Of a stretch of DNA of 46,969 nucleotides, positions 8,052-16,397 are shown piece by piece. The stretch comes from PALSA-1006 sp964571195 (GTDB lineage Bacteria; Pseudomonadota; Gammaproteobacteria; Burkholderiales; Gallionellaceae). The stretch covers positions 1 through 46,969 of the forward strand of contig CAZNAD010000019.1 of the NCBI GenBank assembly GCA_964571195.1. Reading direction: 5' to 3'. Every line of letters begins with the position of its first letter. Position 1 is the stretch's first letter. The notes under the pieces are model-generated. The model did not search any database. It saw only the letters and a list, made by a program, of their open reading frames with translations, and had not been told where the DNA came from. The translations under genes and the position numbers were made by a program.

Positions 8052-9410
8052 CTAAGGCAGCGTTCTGGCCAAGCGGAAGCCGCTGTCGTAATCACGGTAC
8101 GTCTGCTCATATTTGCGGCGGTTGTTGGCGCGCAGGTATTCTGCGGGGCTGAACCATGCCCCCCCCAAGAGCACACGTCTGTTCTTATCCCCATCCCTGA
8201 CCCATTCCCGGACATTGCCGGTCATGTCGTACAGGCCATATGCGTTGGCTTTTTTCCCGCCGACGGGACGGGGACGACTGGCACTGTTATTGTCGTACCA
8301 AGCCACCGCATCAATGTTGTCGCCCCCGCAATATTCGGTCTTTTTTCCGCCATAACACGCGAGCATCCATTCGGCTTCTGTCGGTAGGCGATATTGCTTA
8401 CCGGTCTTCTCGTTCAGCTTGCTCAGGTAGAGCTGGACATCGTTCCAGCTCACCGTGTCCACGGGAAGATTGTCACCTTTGAAACGGGATGGGTTTTTCC
8501 CCATCACCGCCAGCCATTGCTCCTGAGTCACTTCGGTTCTGCCGATCTCGAAATCCCTGCCGGGAATGGGGATCATTTCCCCGATCAGTTTGGCGGCGGC
8601 TTCTTCGCTTACCAGCATCTCCGGGGTCAGGAACATCGTGCCATGCAGAGTCAAGCGTGTATTGTCGGCATGGTTTACCAAAGCCAATTCCAGCTTGTTG
8701 CGACCGAGTCTGGTCTTGACCTCTGGCCGTATCAACCCTGCAAGCCATTGTTGCTTGAAGAGCTTGGCCTGTTCGACCGGCAAAGGGATGATGCCTTTCA
8801 GTTCGAGTTTCACGTTCCGGGTCTTGCTGTGCAAGCGGACGGGAAATCTTCGCAGATCAGCGTTGTAACGCCCCAGTTCGCTGGCGACACTCTCGCCGCC
8901 CAATACATACTCGCGTTCATCCAGACTCTTGATACGCAGGTAGAGTGCCTCGATTTCCGCCTGTACCACGAGCCTGGTCGCCTCCGCCTTAGCCAGTTCG
9001 GCATCGCGCTCACGTGCACGCTCCATGAGCTGTTGCACCTTTCTCGTCTTGAATTGTGCAACGGTCTCGAACTCATCCTGAGGACTGCGTTTCACGGCCT
9101 CGACTTGAGCGGTATAACGACGCTGAATCTGTTTGCGTGCATTTGCGATCTCTTTTTCGGAAGAATTGATCTTGCTGATGATGAGGTCACTCAGCCGTTT
9201 TATTTCGGTAGCCGCAGAGTCTATGCTGGAAATCTCTTCCGCACGGGAAGTGACGACAGGTTTTTTTTCGAGTTCGTCAAACACCTCGAACCGAGATACC
9301 TCCGTTTCAGCTTCTTTCGGTGTCTCCGGCTCAAGCTGTTCGGCATGGACGAACGGCAGCCCCATCGTGCAAGTAAAAAATAAAGCTAGCGAGGTGAGTA
9401 ATCTGATCAT
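8052..9410 (-). CDS. Exported protein with coiled coil and formylglycine-generating-enzyme-like (SUMF1) domain
   Basis: The 452 residues begin with a cleavable signal peptide (residues 1-23, hydrophobic LLTSLALFFTCTMGLPF, likely cut after HA). A charged region (about 60-170) rich in Glu, Arg and Ala probably forms a coiled coil. A linker domain (about 170-280) leads to a C-terminal FGE/SUMF1-type fold. That fold shows EIGRTEVTQEQWLAVMG, LPVDTVSWNDVQLYL, YRLPTEAEWMLA, GLYDMTGNVREWV, GGAW and SGFRLAR. The paired active-site cysteines of true sulfatase-modifying enzymes are not seen in the final segment (RANNRRKY), so it is probably a binding or structural module. It lies 27 bases after the cyclase gene and 75 bases before the fusion gene, so it should be co-transcribed and act in the periplasm. 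Confidence 0.85.
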   Translation of the reverse strand: MIRLLTSLALFFTCTMGLPFVHAEQLEPETPKEAETEVSRFEVFDELEKKPVVTSRAEEISSIDSAATEIKRLSDLIISKINSSEKEIANARKQIQRRYTAQVEAVKRSPQDEFETVAQFKTRKVQQLMERARERDAELAKAEATRLVVQAEIEALYLRIKSLDEREYVLGGESVASELGRYNADLRRFPVRLHSKTRNVKLELKGIIPLPVEQAKLFKQQWLAGLIRPEVKTRLGRNKLELALVNHADNTRLTLHGTMFLTPEMLVSEEAAAKLIGEMIPIPGRDFEIGRTEVTQEQWLAVMGKNPSRFKGDNLPVDTVSWNDVQLYLSKLNEKTGKQYRLPTEAEWMLACYGGKKTEYCGGDNIDAVAWYDNNSASRPRPVGGKKANAYGLYDMTGNVREWVRDGDKNRRVLLGGAWFSPAEYLRANNRRKYEQTYRDYDSGFRLARTLP

Positions 9411-9437
9411 GGCGGCTCAGCCTAAAACAATCCTGCG

Positions 9438-10526
9438 TTAAGCAGCCGCCGTCACCAGCAACTGCACGAACAGCTGAATCTTCATATTGGCATCTGGATT
9501 GGAGGATGTAATCTCCAGCCCGGCAAGGTGGCGCTCTCCATCTCGCTTCAATTTGACTACCTTGGCATAAATGTCAGTCGCTTTGAAATCGACCAGCGGC
9601 AAATCGAATTCAAGTTTCAACTCGTCGAGCACTTTTAACGGTAACTCGGTCTCGATCAGCATGCCGTGATAACCGATGTCGCGGATGGTGGCCTCGGTTA
9701 TCTGGGGCATGACGATTTTGCTCTGGACGAGGCTGAAGGTACAGGGCAGTTTGACTTCCATACGATGGCTGCGGCGAACTTCTTTGCGCGGCACTTCGAG
9801 ACCGAGCGAAGGAATGGCATACAATTCGCGCAATTTGACCGGTTGCGTCTTGCCTTTGACGAATACTTCCATCGCATCGCTGACCGTAACAAAATCTCGG
9901 CACAGATTGTAGGTGTGATCGCTGATCAGAACCTGTCCGCGCAAACTGAATGCTTCGATGCGTGAAGCGAGATTAACCTCGTCGCCGATCACTGTATATT
10001 CGGAATAAAAGTTTGAACCGAAGCGACCCGCCATCACACTGCCGGTGTTGATACCTATACCCATGAATAACTCGGGCAAGCCCATCTCGCGCCCCTGATT
10101 GTTGAGCTCCACCATCGCGCGCTGCATCTCGACCGCGCAGGTCAATGCGCGCTCGGCATCGTCCGGCTGCTCCACCGGCGCGCCGAACAGCACCATGATG
10201 GAATCTCCCATGAACTTATCCACCACGCCGTGATAATGAAAGATGATCTCGTTCATACGCGCCAGACAGCGGTTGAGCATTTCGATCACCGTGCCGGCAG
10301 GCAGGGTAGCGGAAATGGAAGTGAAGCCGCGCAGGTCGGCAAGCAGGATGGTGACATCACAACTCACAAAGGTGTGCTCGACATCCAACTCGCTCCCGTC
10401 CCCACAGGCGCGTTGGACAATGCTGGTCAACTCGGCTTCGGCCTCACGCCGCAACGGCGAGCCGGTCTCATGAGCGATCAGTACCTGTAAATTTCGTACC
10501 GCCTCTTTGATCGAGTCGTCTTTCAT
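9438..10526 (-). CDS. Class III adenylate cyclase with C-terminal PilZ domain
   Basis: A 362-residue cytoplasmic protein. Its class III cyclase domain (about 52-235) carries both metal-binding aspartates, D64 in LLADLRGFTS and D108 in MGDSIMVLFG. The transition-state pair N185/R189 is in GDEVNLASRIE. K104 and T178 are adenine-type specificity residues, so the product is predicted to be cAMP. Residues about 250-360 form a PilZ domain: RxxxR is present (R251, R255), and the second motif reads D283-I-G-Y-H-G288, with Gly in place of the usual Ser. It could therefore bind c-di-GMP, perhaps weakly. It is first in the minus-strand operon, behind a good promoter. No membrane segment is seen. cAMP synthesis tuned by c-di-GMP is an inference. 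Confidence 0.88.
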   Translation of the reverse strand: MKDDSIKEAVRNLQVLIAHETGSPLRREAEAELTSIVQRACGDGSELDVEHTFVSCDVTILLADLRGFTSISATLPAGTVIEMLNRCLARMNEIIFHYHGVVDKFMGDSIMVLFGAPVEQPDDAERALTCAVEMQRAMVELNNQGREMGLPELFMGIGINTGSVMAGRFGSNFYSEYTVIGDEVNLASRIEAFSLRGQVLISDHTYNLCRDFVTVSDAMEVFVKGKTQPVKLRELYAIPSLGLEVPRKEVRRSHRMEVKLPCTFSLVQSKIVMPQITEATIRDIGYHGMLIETELPLKVLDELKLEFDLPLVDFKATDIYAKVVKLKRDGERHLAGLEITSSNPDANMKIQLFVQLLVTAAA

Positions 10527-10586
10527 CTCTCTATGGACATGATTTATTAGAATTCAATAGGATAGAAAACATCCCTCCCAAAGTGG

Positions 10587-10615
10587 AGTATCTTAAACAT
10601 TCTCCCCCCTGTCAA
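10587..10615 (-). promoter_or_regulatory. Sigma-70 promoter of the cyclase operon
   Basis: On the minus strand a perfect TTGACA (complement of 10610-10615) is followed by 17 bases and GATACT (complement of 10587-10592). The predicted start, near 10580, leaves a leader of about 55 bases before the cyclase ATG at 10526. Confidence 0.65.
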
Positions 10616-10632
10616 ACACAAAGCACACGTGG

Positions 10633-11613
10633 CTAGGCTTGTTGCACGCGCAGGCTGGCCCCCAACAGTCCGACCTGGGGGTTCTTTACGATAGCCAACG
10701 GCAACGTCGCCAGCAGTCCAGCAAAACGACCTTTGGCCAGAAAGGCCTGTGTGAATCCACCCTGCTGCATCTCTGTCGCGATCTTGGCGGCGATGCCTCC
10801 GGCGATATAAATACCGCCGCGTGGTAAGGCTGCCAGCGCGATGTTACCGACGAATGCGCCATAGATGGAGATGAATAGTTGTAAGGCCTGCCGGGCGATT
10901 GGCTCACTTCCACCCACCGCGAAACGGGCGAGTGTGGCGGCTCCGTCGTCACTTTGCAGTGCGGTCAGCAGCGCGGGAGAGGGTGTAAAGCGCGCACTGT
11001 CGCGCAGGAATTCGTAGATCGCCACCAAGCCCGGACCGGAGACGATACGTTCGTACGACACGTGGCCGTGACGCTGTTGCAGATATTGCAGCAAAGCGAT
11101 CTGCATTTCGTCGGCGGGAGCAAAATCGATGTGTCCACCTTCGGATGGATGAACTGCGTAACGATCTCCCTGCCAGGTCAGCCAGGCCACACCCAAGCCG
11201 GTACCCGCCCCCACCACGATACGGACACCCTGCTGTTGTGCTTCCCCCTGCTGCAATGGCAGCAGGTCATCCGGTTGCAACGCCGCGATGCCCAGTCCCA
11301 CCGCCTCGAAATCATTGATGAGAGTAACACGCGGAATGTGGTAACGTGCCACGAGGGCATCTGCGTCAACAGCCCAAGGTAGATTGGTGAGTTTGACTTG
11401 GCGTCCGGCGACCGGACCAGCCAGTGCGAAGCAGGCAGCAGCGACTTCCCGTATTCCGGCCTCATGCAGGAATATTTCCAGCATATCTTCCAGACCATCA
11501 TGACTCGCACTCGGATAAGACTTGCACAGGATGGGGCTGCGCGCTTCCCCCTGCCTGAATATCTGCAATAAGGTCTTGGTTCCGCCGATGTCACCCGCCA
11601 GAAAATAGGTCAT
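10633..11613 (-). CDS. glk: Glucokinase
   Basis: This 326-residue ATP-dependent kinase makes glucose 6-phosphate. It opens with the phosphate-binding motif LAGDIGGTKTLLQIF. It continues with the sugar-binding region TLINDFEAVGLGIAAL, the VVGAGTGLGVAWL ATP loop and a glycine-rich adenosine motif (GGIYIAGGIAAKI). The pattern is that of the Glk family rather than ROK kinases. The ATG at 11613 shares a base with the zwf stop (TGATG), indicating coupled translation; a TTG one codon upstream is a possible alternative. It is the third gene of gnd-zwf-glk and feeds the next enzyme, Zwf, with substrate. Confidence 0.93.
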   Translation of the reverse strand: MTYFLAGDIGGTKTLLQIFRQGEARSPILCKSYPSASHDGLEDMLEIFLHEAGIREVAAACFALAGPVAGRQVKLTNLPWAVDADALVARYHIPRVTLINDFEAVGLGIAALQPDDLLPLQQGEAQQQGVRIVVGAGTGLGVAWLTWQGDRYAVHPSEGGHIDFAPADEMQIALLQYLQQRHGHVSYERIVSGPGLVAIYEFLRDSARFTPSPALLTALQSDDGAATLARFAVGGSEPIARQALQLFISIYGAFVGNIALAALPRGGIYIAGGIAAKIATEMQQGGFTQAFLAKGRFAGLLATLPLAIVKNPQVGLLGASLRVQQA

Positions 11614-13118
11614 CAATATGCCTGCGTGTCCGCGCCTTCCGGTTCGAGCGAATGCCGCCAGAACTGATCGTCACGATCAAAAAGACGATAGGTGCCGCGC
11701 GGCCCCCAGCTGCCCGCCGGATAGGTGTTGATGAAATCGCGTTCCATCGCCCAGACCTTGAGTACCGGATCGACCACACGCCACGCCGCTTCGACTTCGT
11801 CGATGCGCAGAAACAGGGAATGGTCGCCCAGCATCACGTCCAGCAGCAAACCTTCGTAGGCATCGTAATCCTCGTCGCTCTCTTTGCGATAGGTCGCATC
11901 CAGGCTCATGGTGCGGGTGTTCATGTCCAGTCCCGGCACTTTGACCTGCATCTCCATCTTCAGGCAATCGTTGGGCTGGATGCCCAGCATGATCCAGTTC
12001 GGATGCGAGGGACCTTGGCGGCTGCGCCGCAACAGATCCTGCGGCGGATTCTTGAAGCGAATGCAGATCGCGGAACTGTTCTCGGCCATCCGTTTTCCGG
12101 TGCGCAGGTAGAACGGCACCCCCGCCCAACGCCAGTTATCGATGAACAGTTTCAATGCGGCATAACTCTCCGTGGTGCTGTCTGAGGCGACGCCTTTCTC
12201 TTCCAGATAACCGGGCACAGACTTGCCATCGATCACACCGCTGGCATATTGCCCGCGGAAAGCATGGGCATGTACCGCGTTCTGGGTGATAGGCCGGATC
12301 GCTTTCAGGACTTTCACTTTTTCGTCGCGCAGATGTTCGGCGGTGAGAGACACCGGTGGCTCCATCGCCACCAGTGCCAGCAATTGCAGCAAGTGGCTCT
12401 GGATCATGTCGCGCAATGCGCCCGCGCCCTCGTAATAGTCGGCCCGGTTCTCGATCCCCAGCGTCTCGGAATGGGTGATCTGCACATGATCGATGTAATG
12501 GTGGTTCCATAGCGGCTCCAGCAACATGTTGGCGAAGCGGAACACCATCACGTTCTGCACCGTGCCTTTGCCGAGGTAATGGTCGATGCGGTAGATCTGC
12601 GGTTCGTCCAGATGGCGATACAGACTGGCTTGCAGCGTCTGCGCGCTGAGCAGGTCGTAACCGAACGGTTTTTCGATCACCACGCGGCGCCAGCCGTTCT
12701 TTTCCTTGAGCAGGCTGGCATGACCCAGCTTGTCGACAATGGTCGGATAGTCCGCCGGCCGCACGGCCATGTAATACACCACGTTGGGCGGAAAGTCCGC
12801 ATTACCATCCAGCAGTTGATGCAGGCGGCCATAAGCGGCATCGTCACCGGGAGGCAGCGCAAAATATTGCCAGCGTGCGCAGAAACGCTGCAATGCCGTT
12901 TCATCTATCCCTTTGGCATAGACGCCGCGCAGGATCTCGGCGACCAGTACCAGCCATTCTTCGCGAGTACGCACCATGATATCGCAGCCCAAGATCACCA
13001 TCTGTTCTGGCAGGCGATGGGCGATCTCCAGACGGAACAAGGCGGGGATCAGTTTGCGGCGGCTCAAATTGCCGCCCGCACCGAAGATCGCCAGAGTGCA
13101 GGGTTCGATGGTCTTCAT
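11613..13118 (-). CDS. zwf: Glucose-6-phosphate 1-dehydrogenase
   Basis: At 501 residues this enzyme oxidises glucose 6-phosphate to 6-phosphogluconolactone with NAD(P)+, the entry to the oxidative pentose phosphate pathway. The N-terminal nucleotide-binding motif is IFGAGGNLSRRKLIPALF. The active-site signature RIDHYLGKGTVQN holds the substrate-binding lysine and catalytic histidine region. FEKP-like EKPFG and the C-terminal YEGLLLDVMLGDHSLF are also typical. Its ATG overlaps the gnd stop by one base (TAATG) and its stop overlaps the glk start, so the three genes form one translationally linked set. Confidence 0.97.
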   Translation of the reverse strand: MKTIEPCTLAIFGAGGNLSRRKLIPALFRLEIAHRLPEQMVILGCDIMVRTREEWLVLVAEILRGVYAKGIDETALQRFCARWQYFALPPGDDAAYGRLHQLLDGNADFPPNVVYYMAVRPADYPTIVDKLGHASLLKEKNGWRRVVIEKPFGYDLLSAQTLQASLYRHLDEPQIYRIDHYLGKGTVQNVMVFRFANMLLEPLWNHHYIDHVQITHSETLGIENRADYYEGAGALRDMIQSHLLQLLALVAMEPPVSLTAEHLRDEKVKVLKAIRPITQNAVHAHAFRGQYASGVIDGKSVPGYLEEKGVASDSTTESYAALKLFIDNWRWAGVPFYLRTGKRMAENSSAICIRFKNPPQDLLRRSRQGPSHPNWIMLGIQPNDCLKMEMQVKVPGLDMNTRTMSLDATYRKESDEDYDAYEGLLLDVMLGDHSLFLRIDEVEAAWRVVDPVLKVWAMERDFINTYPAGSWGPRGTYRLFDRDDQFWRHSLEPEGADTQAY

Positions 13119-14035
13119 TATTTTTCGCTCGCGTGTTTGACTGCATGCCCGCCGAAAGCGTTGCGCATGGTAGATAACAGGCGGTAACCGTAACCCGTCT
13201 CACTTTGACTGTTGAAGCGCATCTGCAAAGCCAGAGTCAATACCGGTGCCGCCACGCCTTGGTCGATGGATTCGATCACCGTCCAGCGGCCTTCGCCGGA
13301 ATCGGGCACGAACGGCGCAATGCCAGCCAATTCTTGATCGCCCTTCAGGGCTTCCGCCGTCAGATCCAGCAACCAGCTACGCACCACCGAACTGTGCCGC
13401 CACAATTCGGTGATCTGCGCCAGATCGAGCGCGAACTCCTGCTTGCCCTTGAGCAGTTCCAGCCCTTCGGCGAGTGACTGCATCATGCCGTATTCGATAC
13501 CGTTGTGGATCATCTTGGTGAAGTGGCCGGAACCGACCGGACCGACATGCGCCCAGCCTCGGTCGGCTGCGGGAGCCAGGGCTTGCAGGATGGGAGTCAT
13601 GGTCTTGGCGACTTCGGCAGTGGCACCGACCATCAGACAATAGCCATTCTCCAGCCCCCAGATACCACCGGAAGTACCCGAATCCATAAAACCTATGCCC
13701 TGCTCCGCCAGCCAGGCACCACGCCGCTGACTGTCGTGATAATTGGAGTTGCCGCCATCGACGATGATGTCGCCTTTGCTCAGCGTAGGTGCCAGCGCAC
13801 GGATCTGCTGCTCGGTCGGATCACCGCTGGGCAACATCAGCCAGACGATACGCGGTGAGGACAGCTTCGCGACCGCGTCTTCGACCGAAACGGCAGCGAG
13901 CATACCAGCCTCTTTCGCCAGTTGTGTGACAACTTCATTCGAACGGTCGTAGCCCACCACCTCTACTCCGCCCCGACGCAGGCGACGTACCATGTTGCCG
14001 CCCATCTTGCCCAACCCGATCATCGCCATCCGCAT
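13118..14035 (-). CDS. gnd: 6-phosphogluconate dehydrogenase (decarboxylating), short form
   Basis: This enzyme oxidises and decarboxylates 6-phosphogluconate to ribulose 5-phosphate. At 305 residues it is the short (YqeC/GntZ-type) Gnd rather than the 470-residue form, and members of that branch often prefer NAD+. The Rossmann motif is MIGLGKMGGNM. The catalytic region HFTKMIHNGIEYGMMQ contains the conserved Lys and Asn, and the substrate-site DSGTSGG is present. I chose ATG 14035 (MRMAMIG) because a strong AAGGAGAACAGAA precedes it; the frame stays open ten codons further upstream. It is the first gene of gnd-zwf-glk and divergent from pgl. Confidence 0.94.
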   Translation of the reverse strand: MRMAMIGLGKMGGNMVRRLRRGGVEVVGYDRSNEVVTQLAKEAGMLAAVSVEDAVAKLSSPRIVWLMLPSGDPTEQQIRALAPTLSKGDIIVDGGNSNYHDSQRRGAWLAEQGIGFMDSGTSGGIWGLENGYCLMVGATAEVAKTMTPILQALAPAADRGWAHVGPVGSGHFTKMIHNGIEYGMMQSLAEGLELLKGKQEFALDLAQITELWRHSSVVRSWLLDLTAEALKGDQELAGIAPFVPDSGEGRWTVIESIDQGVAAPVLTLALQMRFNSQSETGYGYRLLSTMRNAFGGHAVKHASEK

Positions 14036-14113
14036 TTCTGTTCTCCTTGGAAATAAACTGCGCAAGCGCGCGCTGTCGCCGTAGAATCATACCTGACACG
14101 ACCATTTTATTGG

Positions 14114-14836
14114 ATGAATCTTATGCCATCAGAATCCCGGAATGAAAGGACACAAACGCGGCGTTGGCACCGTTTTGACGATGCTAACGCCCTTGAGCAT
14201 GCCGCCGTGACAACGATCATGCGCGCCGCCGATCAGGCCATCATGGCGCGCGGTGCGTTTCGTATCGTGCTGGCAGGCGGCACCACCCCCCGACGAGTGT
14301 ACGAGGCACTGCGTCATATACAGACCGATTGGTCGGCCTGGCAGGTCTATTTTGGTGACGAGCGCTGCCTGTCGCAGGATCATCCTGAACGCAACAGCCG
14401 CATGGCCGCATCGGCCTGGCTGGATCATGTGTCCATTCCACCGGAACAGATCCACTTCATCCCCGCAGAACTAGGGGCAGAACAGGCGGCAGCAAGTTAT
14501 GCCGCCACGCTGGATAAGGTTATGGATTTCGATCTGGTGCTGCTCGGTCTGGGTGAAGACGGACACACTGCCAGCCTGTTCCCCGGCCAGGATGCCGGAA
14601 CAGCACCGGACGCCCCTGCCACCTTGGCAGTGACAGATGCCCCTAAACCCCCGCCACAACGTGTCTCGCTAAGTGCTCGTCGCTTGAGCGCGGCGCATCA
14701 AGTGATGTTTCTGGTCACCGGAAGCGGCAAGGCGCAAGCGGTCAAAGACTGGCAGTCCGGCAAGGCGATCCCGGCGGCACAGATCACGCCCGTGTGTGGC
14801 GTGCATATCTACATCGAAGCCGCGCTGTTGCCCTAG
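14114..14836 (+). CDS. pgl: 6-phosphogluconolactonase (DevB type)
   Basis: The 240-residue product hydrolyses 6-phosphogluconolactone, the step between Zwf and Gnd encoded just opposite. Family motifs are VLAGGTTPRRVYEAL near residue 53, VYFGDERCL, a following SRMA segment, and LLGLGEDGHTASLFP with the conserved GxDGHxASLFPG pattern. It may start at ATG 14114 or at the second ATG, 14123, which sits better behind GGATGA. The 78 bases to gnd must hold both promoters, though I see no strong pair of boxes. Its stop TAG overlaps the malQ stop on the other strand within one CTAG. Confidence 0.93.
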   Translation: MNLMPSESRNERTQTRRWHRFDDANALEHAAVTTIMRAADQAIMARGAFRIVLAGGTTPRRVYEALRHIQTDWSAWQVYFGDERCLSQDHPERNSRMAASAWLDHVSIPPEQIHFIPAELGAEQAAASYAATLDKVMDFDLVLLGLGEDGHTASLFPGQDAGTAPDAPATLAVTDAPKPPPQRVSLSARRLSAAHQVMFLVTGSGKAQAVKDWQSGKAIPAAQITPVCGVHIYIEAALLP

Positions 14837-16356
14837 CAGCGTCCGTGAGTAGCGGTGATTTCGCGCAATCTTTGCGCATGCCACGGCGCGACCTGTTGCC
14901 AAGTGAAGCGCCACTCCCAGTAACCTTCGGCTTGTCCGGGCAGATTCATGCGATGCTCCCCGCACAGCCCCAACACATCCTGCAGGGAGTGGATGGCGAT
15001 GTCCGCGATAGAAGCGGACGCCGCGCGAATCATGTCCCAATTGATCTCTGCCCCGTCGGTAGCCATATATTTGCAGGCAAATGCACGCTCTTCCGGCGAG
15101 GCGGAGTCGAACCATCCGATGGCGGTATCGTTGTCATGGGTGCCGCCGTATACGACGGTATTGTGGACATAGTTGTGTGGCAGATAGGGATTCCGGTCAT
15201 CGCCGCCAAAAGCGAATTGCAGAACTCGCATGCCGGGGAAATCGAAATGCTCCAGCAGGGCAACCACATCCGGTGTGACAATTCCCAGATCTTCCGCAAT
15301 GATGGGCAAAGTACCCAGTTTGGCCTCAATGGCGTCGAATAATTTTTCGCCCGGTCCCGGCATCCAGCGACCATTGATCGCGGTCTGCTCCGAGGCGGGT
15401 ATCTCCCAGTAGCCCGCAAATCCGCGAAAATGATCGATGCGAACGATGTCCACCAACTCCATGGTCTTGCGCAGGCGCTCGATCCACCAGGCATACCCTT
15501 CCGTTTCGTGTGCAGACCAACGATAGAGCGGATTGCCCCAGCGCTGTCCGGTCGCACTGAAATAGTCCGGCGGCACGCCGGCGATCACAGTAGGCAGATG
15601 GTCCTCGCCCAATTCGAACAATTCCTGGCGCGCCCATACTTCGGCACTTTGATAGGCGATGAAGATGGGGATATCGCCAATGATCCGGATGCCGCGCTGA
15701 TTGGCATACTGCTTCAACTTCCGCCATTGGCGGAAGAAATTCCACTGGCAGAACTTCCAGAATGCGACTTCAACCGCCAATTCCTCTGCCGCTTTTTCCA
15801 GCGCTGCTTTTTCTCTTTTTGCCAGACCGTCCTGCCAGTGCGCCCAGTCTTGCCAGTGGTGTCGTTCGGCCAGCGCCATGAATAGCGCATAATCGTCCAG
15901 CCACGATTGCTCGCCGGTACAAAAACTCTCGAATTCCGCGTGTCTCTTTTCACCCGAAAACAAAGCAGACAAGAACCCCTTGCGCGTTTTTTCTGCTGCG
16001 AAGCGCTGTGCGGCGATGCGCAATTTCTCCATGCGGTAGTGGTAGACGACAGAATAATCCACGCGCTGCGGATCAAATCCGGGATGTGCGGCCAGATCAC
16101 CGGCTTCCAACCAACCCTGCTCGCGCAGGTCTTCCAGATCGATCAACAGCACGTTTCCCGCAAATGCCGAGCTGCTCATATAGGGAGAGTTGCCCGGACC
16201 GATCCCGCCCAGCGGCAATATCTGCCACAGCTTCTGACCTGCGGACTCCAGCCAGTCTACAAAATGGAAAGCTTCTGCCCCAAAATCACCCGAGCCATAC
16301 GGACCGGGCAAGGAGGTGGGGTGAAGCAAGATGCCACTGCTACGCGGGAAATGCAT
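14833..16356 (-). CDS. malQ: 4-alpha-glucanotransferase (amylomaltase)
   Basis: This 507-residue GH77 enzyme transfers alpha-1,4-glucan segments between maltodextrins and releases glucose. The N-terminal SSGILLHPTSLPGPYG is the family opening. Catalytic regions are visible: nucleophile region VDIVRIDHFRGF, the general acid in IIAEDLG, and GGTHDNDTAIGWF with the third acidic residue. The ATG has AAAGG upstream. It is the last gene of the glgC-GH57-malQ run, so it probably works on glucans released by the GH57 enzyme. The nearby glucokinase would phosphorylate the glucose. Confidence 0.96.
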   Translation of the reverse strand: MHFPRSSGILLHPTSLPGPYGSGDFGAEAFHFVDWLESAGQKLWQILPLGGIGPGNSPYMSSSAFAGNVLLIDLEDLREQGWLEAGDLAAHPGFDPQRVDYSVVYHYRMEKLRIAAQRFAAEKTRKGFLSALFSGEKRHAEFESFCTGEQSWLDDYALFMALAERHHWQDWAHWQDGLAKREKAALEKAAEELAVEVAFWKFCQWNFFRQWRKLKQYANQRGIRIIGDIPIFIAYQSAEVWARQELFELGEDHLPTVIAGVPPDYFSATGQRWGNPLYRWSAHETEGYAWWIERLRKTMELVDIVRIDHFRGFAGYWEIPASEQTAINGRWMPGPGEKLFDAIEAKLGTLPIIAEDLGIVTPDVVALLEHFDFPGMRVLQFAFGGDDRNPYLPHNYVHNTVVYGGTHDNDTAIGWFDSASPEERAFACKYMATDGAEINWDMIRAASASIADIAIHSLQDVLGLCGEHRMNLPGQAEGYWEWRFTWQQVAPWHAQRLREITATHGRC

Positions 16357-16397
16357 AGAACAACCTTTCAGAACGGTGGGGCCTTGACGGGTCCGCT

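Noticed and set aside
8394..9383. Plus-strand ORF of 329 codons opposite the FGE-like gene
   Set aside because: Antisense frame of a well-supported gene with signal peptide and FGE motifs; no ribosome-binding site and no recognisable domain.
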